DNA from: Streptomyces roseofulvus
GTDB taxonomy: Bacteria; Actinomycetota; Actinomycetes; Streptomycetales; Streptomycetaceae
NCBI RefSeq assembly: GCF_039534915.1
Contig: NZ_BAAAWE010000001.1
Coordinates: forward strand, 992,001-1,056,000
Direction of reading: 5' to 3'
Length of the DNA: 64,000 bases
Part shown: one piece after another, positions 41,549 through 51,267 of the stretch
How positions within the stretch are numbered: the first letter of the stretch is position 1
How the letters are laid out: every line of letters begins with the position of its first letter
Position numbers and translations under genes: made by a program
The notes under the pieces: model-generated
Told to the model about the DNA's origin: nothing
Seen by the model: the letters and a program-made list of their open reading frames with translations, nothing else
Database searches by the model: none

Positions 41549-43114
41549 TCAGCGGCCGAGGGCGGCCATCGCCGCGTTGTGCCCCGGGATGCCGCTGACC
41601 CCGCCGCCGCGGACCGCCCCCGCGCCGCACAGCAGCACGTTCGGGTGCGCGGTCTCCACTCCCCAGCGTCCCGTCGTGCCGTCCGCGTACGGGAAGGACA
41701 GGTCGCGGTGGAAGATGTGGCCGCCGGGGAGGCGCAGTTCGCGCTCCAGGTCCAGCGGGGTCTTGGCCTCGACGCAGGGCCGCCCCTCGGCGTCGACCGC
41801 CAGGCAGTCGGCGATCGGTTCGTCGAGGTGGGCGTCGAGTTCGGCGAGGGTGGCCTTGAGGAGGGCGTCGCGGGTCGCGTCGTGGGCGGCGCCGGCGGGG
41901 AAGAGCCGGGCCGGGGTGTGGAGTCCGAAGAGGGTGAGGGTCTGGTAGCCCCGGGCGGCGAGTTCGGGGCCGAGGATCGACGGGTCGGCCAGGGAGTGGC
42001 AGTAGATCTCCGACGGCGGTGCGAGCGGGAGCCGGCCGGCCGCGGCCTGCTGGTGCGCGGCCTCCAGCTGGGCGTATCCCTCCGCGACATGGAAGGTCCC
42101 GGAGAACGCCTGCCGGGGGTCGACGGCCCGGTCGCGGAGCCGCGGCAGGCGGCGCAGCAGCATGTTGACCTTGAGCTGGGAGCCCTCCGCCGGGGCGGGG
42201 GGCGTGTCGCCGAGGAGGCCGGCGAGGGCCTGCGGCGAGGCGTTGACGAGCACCTGGCGGGCGGCGACCCTGCCCTCGCCGTCCCGGGTGCGGAAGGCGA
42301 CCTCGGCGGTCTCGCCGTCCGTGTCGATCCGGATCGCCTCGTGGCCGGTGACGAGTTCCGCGCCCGCGCCGCGCGCCGCGTCCGCGAGCGCGTCGGTCAG
42401 GGCGCCCATGCCGCCCACGGGCACGTCCCAGTCGCCGGTGCCGCCGCCGACGACGTGGTAGAGGAAGCAGCGGTTCTGCACCAGGGACGGATCGTGGGCG
42501 CCGGCGAAGGTGCCGATGAGGGCGTCGGTGAGGACGACCCCGCGGACCAGGTCGTCGGTGAAGTGCCGCTCGATCGCGGCGCCGATGGGCTCCTCGAACA
42601 GCATCCGCCAGGTGGCGTCGTCGGCGACCCTGGCCCGCAGTTCGGCCCGGGTCGGCAGCGGTCCGGTGAGCGTCGGGAAGATCCGCCCGGCCGCCGTCCG
42701 GATCCGGCCGTAGAACGCCTCCCACGCCGCGTGCTCGCGGTCCGATCCGGTCAGCGCCGCGAACGAGTCGCGGGTGCGGTCCCCGCCGACCAGCAGCCCG
42801 GTGGGCCGCCCGTCGCGCACGACCGGGGTGTACGAGGAGACGGTCCGCTTCCGCACGGCGAAGCGCAGTCCCAGCTCGCGGACGATGGTGTCGGGCAGCA
42901 GGGACACCAGGTACGAGTAGCGGGAGAGACGGGCGTCGACCCCGGCGAACGGCCGGGTGGAGATCGCCGCTCCCCCGGTGCGCCCGAGCCGTTCCAGGAC
43001 GAGGACGGAGCGGCCCGCGCGGGCCAGATAGGCGGCGGCGACGAGGCCGTTGTGGCCTCCGCCGACGACGACGGCGTCGTACACGTCCCGCGAGAACTCC
43101 AGAGCTGCCGGCAT
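41549..43114 (-). CDS. Phytoene-desaturase-like FAD-dependent oxidoreductase
   Basis: A 521-residue flavoprotein of the same superfamily as the 3646-5118 gene. The FAD motif is AVVVGGGHNGLVAAAYLARA near residue 15, then LVLERLGRTGGAAIST. The C-terminal FAD segment is VLLCGAGAVRGGGVSGIPGH. It is longer than its paralogue by an insert in the substrate-binding half (residues 150-230). No carotenoid genes are adjacent, so the substrate is unknown. The ATG at 43114 has AAGAGG very close to it, and GTG 43129 is an alternative. It is convergent with the ehu operon. Confidence 0.85.
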   Translation of the reverse strand: MPAALEFSRDVYDAVVVGGGHNGLVAAAYLARAGRSVLVLERLGRTGGAAISTRPFAGVDARLSRYSYLVSLLPDTIVRELGLRFAVRKRTVSSYTPVVRDGRPTGLLVGGDRTRDSFAALTGSDREHAAWEAFYGRIRTAAGRIFPTLTGPLPTRAELRARVADDATWRMLFEEPIGAAIERHFTDDLVRGVVLTDALIGTFAGAHDPSLVQNRCFLYHVVGGGTGDWDVPVGGMGALTDALADAARGAGAELVTGHEAIRIDTDGETAEVAFRTRDGEGRVAARQVLVNASPQALAGLLGDTPPAPAEGSQLKVNMLLRRLPRLRDRAVDPRQAFSGTFHVAEGYAQLEAAHQQAAAGRLPLAPPSEIYCHSLADPSILGPELAARGYQTLTLFGLHTPARLFPAGAAHDATRDALLKATLAELDAHLDEPIADCLAVDAEGRPCVEAKTPLDLERELRLPGGHIFHRDLSFPYADGTTGRWGVETAHPNVLLCGAGAVRGGGVSGIPGHNAAMAALGR

Positions 43115-43236
43115 GCCTCTTGGTAGCACGGCGCCGGGGGCGGGACCAGAGCGCGATCCGGCCCGACTCGCACCTCACCCCAGATCATCTGATACTTCCG
43201 GAAACGGACATCGGGCCGAGGTGAGCCGGAGGAGAC

Positions 43237-43632
43237 ATGGACGACTATCCGCTGCTGAATGTGTTCTGGACCATGTGCTGGTTCTTCCTGTGGATCATGT
43301 GGTTCTTCCTGCTGTTCAGGATCGTCACCGACATCTTCCGGGACCACGAGCTCAGCGGCTGGGGCAAGGCGGGCTGGCTGGCCTTCTGCATCCTGCTGCC
43401 CTTCCTCGGCGTGCTCGTGTACGTCATCGCGCGCGGCACCGGCATGACCCGGCGCGACGTCAGGCAGGCCGAGGAGTCCGAGGCCGCGTTCCAGGAGTAC
43501 GTCCGCAAGGCCGCCGGCACCTCCGGCGGGGGCGGCGGCGCCGCCGAACTCGCCCGGCTCGCCGAGCTGAAGGAGAAGGGCGCGCTCACCGACGCCGAGT
43601 ACGAGCGGGCCAAGGCGAAGCTGCTCGCCTGA
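43237..43632 (+). CDS. SHOCT-domain membrane protein
   Basis: A 131-residue protein. Two membrane helices occupy about residues 8-30 (FWTMCWFFLWIMWFFLLFRI) and 48-66 (LAFCILLPFLGVLVYVIAR). A Gly-rich linker follows, and the C terminus is a SHOCT motif (LARLAELKEKGALTDAEYER, AKAKLLA). SHOCT proteins are thought to oligomerise; function here is unknown. Its 16-nt gap to the DUF389 gene suggests cotranscription. Confidence 0.88.
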   Translation: MDDYPLLNVFWTMCWFFLWIMWFFLLFRIVTDIFRDHELSGWGKAGWLAFCILLPFLGVLVYVIARGTGMTRRDVRQAEESEAAFQEYVRKAAGTSGGGGGAAELARLAELKEKGALTDAEYERAKAKLLA

Positions 43633-43648
43633 CCGGCGTCCCGGACCG

Positions 43649-44698
43649 ATGACCACTCCTCGTCGAAAGGCCGCCGCAGTGGGGAAAGTCGACGCGGCGG
43701 CCGCCCGCCGGATGGCCGACTCGCTCTTCATCGCACGCGACTGGCGCAGCCCCGGTTCCACCCGGTTCTGGGTGCTGCTGGTGCTGGCCGCGGTCATCGC
43801 GGGCGCCGGCGTGGTCGGCGACTCCACGGCCACCGTCATCGGCGCGATGATCGTGGCCCCGCTGATGACGCCGATCCTCGGGACCGCGCTGGCGCTGGTC
43901 CTCGCGGACCGGGCCCATGTGGTGCGCAGCGCGCTGCTGGTGCTGGGCGGCGCGGTGGCGGTGGTGTGCATCGGGATGCTGCTGGGCTGGATCGTCTCGC
44001 CCCCGGACGCGTTCGCCACCAACAGCCAGGTGTCCTCCCGGATCAGCCCGCGCCTGATCGACCTCTTCGCGGCCCTGGCCACCGGGACGGTCGGCGCGTT
44101 CGCCCTCGTCCGTACCGACATCTCCGACGCCCTGCCGGGCGTCGCCATCGCCATCTCGCTGGTCCCGCCGCTGGCCGTGACGGGACTGCTGATCGCGGTG
44201 GAGCGCTACCACGACGCCGGGGAGTCCGCGCTGCTCTTCGCGACCAACGTGGCCGCGATCGTCGCCACCGGCACCCTCGTCTTCCTGGGCTACCGCGTCC
44301 GCGACGCGGCCCGCGAGGCCGGGCTGACGGTCGGGACGTTCCACGGCCGGACGGTCGTGGCGGTCGGGGCCGTGGTCCTGCTGGTAGCTGTCCCGCTCAC
44401 GACGGGGACGATCGCGGTCGCCCGCGACCGGGCGCTGGCCGCCGACGCGGGGCCCGTCGCCGAGCGCTGGGCCGCGTCCGGTGCCTGGCAGATCGCCTCG
44501 GTCGACGCCCGCAAGGGCGTCATCCTCATCGACGTCCTCGGGCTCCCTCCCCAGCCCGCCCCGGGCGAACTCCGCACCGCCCTCGACCGCGCCGGCATGG
44601 CCGACGCCGATCTCCAGCTCCGCCTCGTCGGAGGCCGCACCCACTGGTGCCCCGCGAACACCGCCACCTGCACGGTGGAGCACGCGCGGACCGACTGA
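43649..44698 (+). CDS. DUF389-family membrane protein
   Basis: A 349-residue membrane protein. The DUF389 core is at about residues 40-210: the motif GDSTATVIGAMIVAPLMTPI followed by four more helices (LPGVAIAISLVPPLAVTGLL is in the last part). A C-terminal soluble part (about 250-349) carries a DARKGVILIDVLGLPPQPA segment. The family is widespread but its transport or sensing role is not established. It probably forms an operon with the SHOCT gene. Confidence 0.9.
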   Translation: MTTPRRKAAAVGKVDAAAARRMADSLFIARDWRSPGSTRFWVLLVLAAVIAGAGVVGDSTATVIGAMIVAPLMTPILGTALALVLADRAHVVRSALLVLGGAVAVVCIGMLLGWIVSPPDAFATNSQVSSRISPRLIDLFAALATGTVGAFALVRTDISDALPGVAIAISLVPPLAVTGLLIAVERYHDAGESALLFATNVAAIVATGTLVFLGYRVRDAAREAGLTVGTFHGRTVVAVGAVVLLVAVPLTTGTIAVARDRALAADAGPVAERWAASGAWQIASVDARKGVILIDVLGLPPQPAPGELRTALDRAGMADADLQLRLVGGRTHWCPANTATCTVEHARTD

Positions 44699-44769
44699 GT
44701 CCGCGGGTGCGGGTGCGGGCCGCGCGTCCGGCGCCGAGAATGGCGCCGAACGGAAGAAAGGGACACAAC

Positions 44770-46218
44770 GTGACTTCCCCACCGCCGCCGTCCGGCCCGC
44801 CGTCGGTCCCTCCCGCCGGCCCGCCCACGGGACCGCCCTCGGGTCCGCTGTCCGGCCAGGCCACCCGCCCCGGAGTCGCCGGTCCTCCCTCCCCGCCGGA
44901 GCCGCCGCACGACGGCTCCGGCGGCGGGGGTGGCGGGGGTGGGGGCGGAGGCACCGGGGGCGGGCCCGGTGACGGGAAGGGCGGCGGGACGCCGTGGTGG
45001 CGTTCGGTGCCGAAGGTCGCCTCGCTCACCGCCGTCGTCGTCGCGGCCGCGGCGCTCACCGTGCTCCTTGTCGGCCGGTCGGACGACAAGGGCGACACCG
45101 CCGGCTCCGGCGGCAGCGGGGAGGTCTTCCTGCAGAACACCTCCGCCTCCGGCCCCGACCCCTTCACGGCCTCCACCGCCCGCGCGGACAGCGCGTCCGG
45201 GGCGGCCTCCCTGCCGCCGCGGACCGGTACGGCCGAGACCGCCACCCCGCGGGTCTCGGGTTCCACACCCGGGCTGTACGGCGGCACGCGCGCGTCGGCG
45301 AGCTGCGACGTCGAGAAGCAGATCCGCTACCTCGCCGCCGAACCCGCCAAGAACGCCGCCTTCGCGGAGGTCCTCGGCCTGGAGGCGGACGCGGTGCCGG
45401 GCTACCTCCGCTCCCTGACCCCGCTGCAGCTCCGGGTCGACACCCGGGTGACCAACCACGGCTACACGTCGGGGGGTGCCACCGCGTACCAGGCGGTCCT
45501 GCAGGCGGGGACCGCGGTCCTCGTCGACGGCCGGGGCGTGCCCCGCGTGCGGTGCGCCTGCGGCAACCCGCTGACCGAGCCGGTGGCGCAGAAGGACCCG
45601 CGCACCACGGGCACGCCCTGGCCGAACTACCAGGCCTCCCAGGTCGTGGTGGTGGCGCCGTCGGTGACGGTGGTGAACGTGTTCGTGGTGTACGACCCCG
45701 AGGACGAGGCGTGGTTCGCGCGGAAGCACGGCGACACCGGCCGGCACGACAAGCCGACCCCGCCGCCGCCCCGGCCGACGCCGACCACGACCTCCCCGTC
45801 CCCGTCGTCCACGTCGCCGTCGGTCACCCCGACCTCGCCGACGCCGTGCGTGACGGTGCCCGAGGGCGAGACGCCGACGCCGAGCGGCGGCGTGACGCCG
45901 TCCCCGTGCCCGTCCACGCTCTCGCCGACGGTGACGACGCCCACGCCGAGCCCGTCGACGGACACGTCGTCGCCGTCCGACACCCCGTCGGACTCCCCCT
46001 CCGACCCGACGTCCGACACTCCCTCGGACGCGCCGTCGGACTCCCCTTCGGACACGGACACGCCGTCCGATGCGGTGGACACCGCCACCGACGGCACGGA
46101 CGGGACCTCGGCGTCGGCCAGTTCGTCCTCCGGGCTGTCGCCGCTGAGCCCGTCCGGCTCCGGCTCCGGCACGGCCTCGCCGCCGGCCCCCGGCCCCGGG
46201 CGTCAGCCCGTGGCCTGA
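44770..46218 (+). CDS. DUF6777-type membrane-anchored protein with low-complexity tail
   Basis: A 482-residue protein. Residues 1-75 are Pro/Gly-rich (including an 11-Gly run), then a single membrane helix (about 84-102, LTAVVVAAAALTVLLVG). Residues about 115-330 are the conserved extracellular domain with SCDVEKQIRYLAAEPAKNAA, TRVTNHGYTSGGATAYQAVL, LVDGRGVPRVRCACGNPLTE and PNYQASQVVVVAPSVTVVNV. This is the DUF6777 pattern, with a Cys pair in CACG. Residues about 335-482 are Ser/Thr/Pro/Asp repeats (PSDT, PSDS, PSDA units). It is likely exposed on the cell surface. Start GTG 44770 has AGAAAGGGAC upstream. Function is unknown. Confidence 0.78.
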   Translation: MTSPPPPSGPPSVPPAGPPTGPPSGPLSGQATRPGVAGPPSPPEPPHDGSGGGGGGGGGGGTGGGPGDGKGGGTPWWRSVPKVASLTAVVVAAAALTVLLVGRSDDKGDTAGSGGSGEVFLQNTSASGPDPFTASTARADSASGAASLPPRTGTAETATPRVSGSTPGLYGGTRASASCDVEKQIRYLAAEPAKNAAFAEVLGLEADAVPGYLRSLTPLQLRVDTRVTNHGYTSGGATAYQAVLQAGTAVLVDGRGVPRVRCACGNPLTEPVAQKDPRTTGTPWPNYQASQVVVVAPSVTVVNVFVVYDPEDEAWFARKHGDTGRHDKPTPPPPRPTPTTTSPSPSSTSPSVTPTSPTPCVTVPEGETPTPSGGVTPSPCPSTLSPTVTTPTPSPSTDTSSPSDTPSDSPSDPTSDTPSDAPSDSPSDTDTPSDAVDTATDGTDGTSASASSSSGLSPLSPSGSGSGTASPPAPGPGRQPVA

Positions 46219-46237
46219 GGTCCCCGCTCCCCGCCGG

Positions 46238-46393
46238 TCAGGTGGCCTCCTCCGCGGTCCGGGGGTCGGACCGCCGGCTCCTGAGCGTGCCGCGCAGGGT
46301 GCGCAGCCAGGATCCCATCGGCAGCGGCCGGGCGGACTCCTCCGCGTGCCGCTGCCACAGGCGCTCGTCACGGTCGGTGAAGTGCGTGGTCAT
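46238..46393 (-). CDS. Small 51-residue protein divergent from MocR gene
   Basis: The frame MTTHFTDRDERLWQRHAEES ... GSWLRTLRGTLRSRRSDPRT has a good GAGAGGGG ribosome site before the ATG at 46393. It carries basic C-terminal residues and no membrane helix. It is divergent from the MocR gene (134-bp gap), and the MocR operators sit between the two starts. It is therefore a plausible regulated target. Function is unknown. Confidence 0.65.
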   Translation of the reverse strand: MTTHFTDRDERLWQRHAEESARPLPMGSWLRTLRGTLRSRRSDPRTAEEAT

Positions 46394-46489
46394 CGTCGTG
46401 CCCCTCTCGGTCCGGTCTGTCGGGAACGCGGCCGGTGGTGGGCCCCTCCGGCCACGCCACCAGGCCACTGACGGAGAGTCTGTAGCCTT

Positions 46490-46527
46490 ATTGGCCTGGA
46501 CAGCAGAGCCAATGAGGAGTGATTGGC
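46490..46527. promoter_or_regulatory. MocR operator set (three ATTGGC/GCCAAT sites)
   Basis: ATTGGC (46490-46495), GCCAAT (46508-46513) and ATTGGC (46522-46527). The two same-direction copies are 32 bp apart, three helical turns, a geometry typical of MocR regulators. The last copy touches the ATG of the regulator, indicating autoregulation. Confidence 0.65.
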
Positions 46528-47997
46528 ATGGCAGAGGGTCGCGTGGTCCACACCGCGGACCGGACCTTGTCGGGGCGGCAGCTCGCCTCGCTGCTCACGC
46601 CGCCGCCGGAGGGCCGCTTCGGCTACCGCGAGCTGGCGCGGGCGGTGCGCGAGGCGCTGCTCGACGGCCGGGTGGCGCTCCGGCTGCGGCTGCCCGCCGA
46701 GCGGGAGCTGGCGCAGGTCCTGGAGGTGAGCCGGACGACGGTGACGGGGGCGTACGACCTGCTGCGCGAGAGCGGCTACGCGCACAGCCGGCGGGGCGCG
46801 GGCACCTGGACCGCGCTGCCGGACGGGCAGGCGCCGACCGCGCTCGGCCCCTACCCGGCCCCGACGGACGAGGTGATCGACCTGGCCCTGGCGGCGCCGC
46901 ACGGGCCGGGGGCCGAGCTGGCGGAGGCGCTGGCGGAGGCTTCGGCGGAGCTGCCGCGGTTCGCGACCGCGCCGGGCTACCACCCGTACGGCCTGCCGGA
47001 GCTGCGGGCCGCGGTGGCGGAGCGGTACACCGCACGGGGCCTGCCGACCCGGCCCGAGCAGATCCTGGTGACGACCGGCGCGCAGCAGGCGCTGTCGCTG
47101 GTGCTCGCCCAGTTCGGGCGGCCGGGCGACCGGGTGCTGGCGGAGAACCCCTCGTACACCAACGCCCTGGACGCGATGCGGGGCCGGGGGATGCGGGTGA
47201 CGCCGGTGCCGGTCACCGAACACGGCTGGGACACGGGGCTGGTGGACGCGGCGCTGCGGCAGACCGCGCCGCGGCTGGCGTACCTGATCCCGGACTTCCA
47301 CAACCCGACGGGGCGGCTGATGCCGCGCGAGCAGGCGCGGGAGCTGGCGCGGGCGGCGCGGGCGACGGGGACGTGGCTGGTGGTGGACGAGACGCTCACC
47401 GACATGGCGCTGGACGTGCCGGCCCCGGCGCCGTTCGCGGCGGCGGCCGGGCCCGGTGGCGGCGAGCAGGTCGTGTCGGTGGGCTCGCTGAGCAAGAGCT
47501 GCTGGGGCGGGCTGCGGGTCGGCTGGGTGCGGGCGTCGGCGCGGGTGGTGACGGAGCTGACCCGGACCCGGGTCACGGCCGATCTGTCGGGTTCGGTGCT
47601 GGACCAGCTGGTGGCGGTGGCGCTGATGCGACGGCTGGATCCGATCGTGCACGCGCGCGTGGCGGAGCTGCGGCGGAACCGGGAGGCGCTGGGCCTCGCG
47701 CTGGCCCGGCACCTGCCGGAGTGGCGGTGGACGGTGCCGCCGGGCGGGATGTGCCTCTGGATCGACCTCGGGCGGCCGGTGGCGACGCAGTTGGCGGCGC
47801 GGGCGCTGCGGCACGGGGTGCGGGTGGAGGGCGGGGCCCGGTTCGGGGTGGATCCCGGGACGCACGAGCACCGGCTGCGGATCCCGTACACCCTGCCCGA
47901 GGAGCGGTACGACACGGCGGCGGAGCGGCTCGCGGCGGCCCTGGAGGGGGCGCCGGGACGGTTCACGGATCCGGCGCTGCCGGAGTGGGTGGCGTAG
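46528..47997 (+). CDS. MocR/PdxR-type regulator (GntR HTH fused to aminotransferase fold)
   Basis: A 489-residue regulator. The N-terminal winged HTH is at about residues 30-100 (YRELARAVREALLDGRVALR, LRLPAERELAQVLEVSRTTV). The C-terminal domain (about 120-485) has a class I aminotransferase fold, with the PLP lysine in VGSLSKSCWGG and the substrate loop LIPDFHNPTGRLMP. Such proteins sense PLP or amino-acid-linked ligands and control neighbouring genes. GAGGAG precedes the ATG at 46528. Three ATTGGC-type sites directly upstream suggest both autoregulation and control of the divergent 51-residue gene. Confidence 0.93.
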   Translation: MAEGRVVHTADRTLSGRQLASLLTPPPEGRFGYRELARAVREALLDGRVALRLRLPAERELAQVLEVSRTTVTGAYDLLRESGYAHSRRGAGTWTALPDGQAPTALGPYPAPTDEVIDLALAAPHGPGAELAEALAEASAELPRFATAPGYHPYGLPELRAAVAERYTARGLPTRPEQILVTTGAQQALSLVLAQFGRPGDRVLAENPSYTNALDAMRGRGMRVTPVPVTEHGWDTGLVDAALRQTAPRLAYLIPDFHNPTGRLMPREQARELARAARATGTWLVVDETLTDMALDVPAPAPFAAAAGPGGGEQVVSVGSLSKSCWGGLRVGWVRASARVVTELTRTRVTADLSGSVLDQLVAVALMRRLDPIVHARVAELRRNREALGLALARHLPEWRWTVPPGGMCLWIDLGRPVATQLAARALRHGVRVEGGARFGVDPGTHEHRLRIPYTLPEERYDTAAERLAAALEGAPGRFTDPALPEWVA

Positions 47998-48084
47998 GCC
48001 CGGGCGGCCGACGCGGGGGGCCTGGCGAGGCGGCCGGAGATATCCGGATGCCCGGCCCCCGGAACTGCCTGTACGGTCCAACGA

Positions 48085-48588
48085 GTGGAACCGTTGACTG
48101 AGAAAGAGATCCGTTCGTCGTTCGTGAACGCGACGAAGGGGGACGCCGCGCGGCTGAAGCTGCCGCTGGACTTCGCCGAGACGCCCTGGGAGGACCTGGA
48201 CTTCTTGGGGTGGGTGGATCCGGGGGCGCCGCTGCGGGCCCATCTGGTGGTGCGCCGGGAGGACGGCCCCGTGGGGGTGTCCCTGCGGGTGCCGGCGACG
48301 GGCCGGACGAGCGCCGTGAAGACGAGCCTGTGCCAGATCTGCCTGACCGGGCACGCCTCTTCGGGCGTGACGCTGCTCGCTGCCCCGCTGGCCGGGGCGC
48401 GCGGCCGGGAGGGGAACACGGTCGGCGTCTACATCTGTGCCGACCTGGCGTGCTCCCTCTACCTGCGCGGCAAGCGCGTCCCCAGGCTGCGCGGACTGCG
48501 CCACGAGGAGACCCTGTCCGTGCCCGACCGGGTGGCGCGTGCCATGGGGAACCTGGACGCGTTCCTGGCGCGCGTCACCGAGGGCTGA
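48085..48588 (+). CDS. FBP-domain (FusB-like zinc finger) protein
   Basis: A 167-residue protein of the FBP domain type, related to the C-terminal domain of FusB. It has LPLDFAETPWEDLDFLGWVD, the Cys pair CQICLTGHASSGV, and a second pair in VYICADLACSLYLRGKR. The four cysteines probably bind zinc in a treble clef. FusB-type proteins bind elongation factor G. TACGGT (48072-48077) ends 7 nt before the GTG at 48085, suggesting a leaderless transcript. A strong terminator follows. Confidence 0.88.
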   Translation: MEPLTEKEIRSSFVNATKGDAARLKLPLDFAETPWEDLDFLGWVDPGAPLRAHLVVRREDGPVGVSLRVPATGRTSAVKTSLCQICLTGHASSGVTLLAAPLAGARGREGNTVGVYICADLACSLYLRGKRVPRLRGLRHEETLSVPDRVARAMGNLDAFLARVTEG

Positions 48589-48595
48589 GAGGCCC

Positions 48596-48619
48596 GGGGC
48601 GGCCCGGCCGGGCCGCCCC
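48596..48619. terminator. Strong hairpin terminator after FBP gene
   Basis: GGGGCGGCCC (48596-48605) and GGGCCGCCCC (48610-48619) form a perfect 10-bp stem around a 4-nt loop. It begins 8 nt after the FBP stop, in the gap to the convergent dehydrogenase. Confidence 0.8.
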
Positions 48620-48639
48620 TTCCGCCTGGCCCGGCCGGG

Positions 48640-49824
<1,185 letters not shown>

Positions 49825-49889
49825 GGGCGGCCTCCTGGCGGCTGTGACGAGGGTCGTGCTCGGCGTGGCGTGCCGAAGCGTAGCCGCAG

Positions 49890-49954
49890 ATTGGATTTTG
49901 GATCCAGTATTGAGATTCCGGTCCCCGCCCGCTACGGTCCCGATTGGATCCAAT
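49890..49954. promoter_or_regulatory. Repeated TTGGATCCA operators in a divergent promoter
   Basis: ATTGGAT (49890-49896) followed by TTGGATCCA (49898-49906), and a perfect palindrome ATTGGATCCAAT (49943-49954). They lie between the glutaryl-CoA dehydrogenase-like gene and the CoA-transferase gene. They are the natural target for the GntR regulator encoded at 51268. Confidence 0.65.
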
Positions 49955-50006
49955 CTCCGATCTCCTGGATCCCCTGCCACCGGCCCGCCCACCGAGGGAG
50001 CGCGGA

Positions 50007-51191
50007 ATGCACACGGACCACCCCCGGGAGCCCGGCCCCGGCGCCCTCTCCGGCGTCGTCGTCGCCGACTTCGGCCGCGTCCTCGCGGGCCCGTACATGA
50101 CCATGCTCCTTGCCGACCTCGGCGCGGACGTGATCAAGATCGAGCGGCCGGACGGGGGTGACGACACCCGCGCCTGGGGCCCGCCGTTCGCCGACGGGCA
50201 GGCCACGTACTTCCTCGGGGTCAACCGCAACAAGCGGTCCGTGGCGCTCGATCTCACCGATCCGGACGGCCTGGCCGCGGCGCGGGCGATCGTCGACCGG
50301 GCGGACGTCCTCGTGGAGAACTTCCGCCCGGGCACGATGGAGCGGCTGGGCCTCGGCTTCGAGGAGGTCCGCCGCACCAACCCGGAGCTCGTGTACTGCT
50401 CGGTGACCGGATTCGGCACCGACGGGGGTGCGGCGCTGCCGGGGTACGACCTCCTCGTGCAGGCCATGGGCGGCCTGATGAGCGTCACCGGCGAGCCCGG
50501 CGGACAGGGGACGAAGGCGGGGGTCGCGCTCGTCGACGTCATCACCGGACTGCACGCCGGACTCGGGGTGCTCGCCGCGCTGCGCCACCGCGAGCGCACC
50601 GGCGAGGGGCAGCACGTCGAGGTCTCGCTCCTCGGCTCGCTGCTCTCCGCCCTCACCAACCAGGCCGCCGCGCACCTCGGCGCCGGGGTCGTCCCACGCG
50701 CCATGGGCAACCGGCACCCGAGCATCACTCCGTACGAGGTCTTCGAGGCGCGGGACCGCCCGCTGGTCCTCGCGGTCGGCAACGACCGCCAGTTCCGGGC
50801 GCTGTGCGCGCGGATCGACCGGCCCGGGCTGGCCGAGGACCCGCGGTTCGCCACCAACACGGCCCGCGTCGCCCACCGCGAGGCGCTGACCGCGGAGCTC
50901 GCCGGCCCGCTCGCGGCCCGCACGGCCGACGCCTGGTTCGAGGAGCTGACCGCGGCCGGCGTGCCGTGCGGGCCCATCAACGACCTGGCGGGGGCCTTCG
51001 CGCTGGCCGACCGGCTCGGCCTCGGGGCCCGGCTCCCCGAGGAGGCCGCCGGCCCCGGCCAGGTCGCCCACCCGGTCCGCCTCGGCGCCACCCCGCCCTC
51101 GTACCGCTCCGCTCCCCCGCGGCTCGGCGAGCACACCGCCGAGGTGGTGGCCGGAATCCCGCCTGTGGACAACCCGGCGGCGGGCCGCTGA
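50007..51191 (+). CDS. CaiB/BaiF family (type III) CoA-transferase
   Basis: A 394-residue enzyme. The family marks are VVADFGRVLAGPYMTMLLAD at the N terminus, the active-site Asp in GYDLLVQAMGGLMSVTGEPG, and GVALVDVITGLHAGLGVLAA. It transfers CoA between acids. Its position opposite a glutaryl-CoA dehydrogenase-like gene and before GntR suggests activation of glutarate or a similar dicarboxylate. GAGGGAG precedes the ATG at 50007. Confidence 0.93.
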   Translation: MHTDHPREPGPGALSGVVVADFGRVLAGPYMTMLLADLGADVIKIERPDGGDDTRAWGPPFADGQATYFLGVNRNKRSVALDLTDPDGLAAARAIVDRADVLVENFRPGTMERLGLGFEEVRRTNPELVYCSVTGFGTDGGAALPGYDLLVQAMGGLMSVTGEPGGQGTKAGVALVDVITGLHAGLGVLAALRHRERTGEGQHVEVSLLGSLLSALTNQAAAHLGAGVVPRAMGNRHPSITPYEVFEARDRPLVLAVGNDRQFRALCARIDRPGLAEDPRFATNTARVAHREALTAELAGPLAARTADAWFEELTAAGVPCGPINDLAGAFALADRLGLGARLPEEAAGPGQVAHPVRLGATPPSYRSAPPRLGEHTAEVVAGIPPVDNPAAGR

Positions 51192-51267
51192 TCCATAGGA
51201 AGATGACGGTCACCGACGGCCACCGGGGTCGCCGGCGCGCAGGTGGCGTGGAGGGAAGGTCGGATCG

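Noticed and set aside
45960-46060. Repeated short units resembling a tandem repeat or CRISPR-like array
   Set aside because: The units encode Ser/Asp/Thr/Pro repeats in frame within the DUF6777 gene and have variable lengths without spacers.
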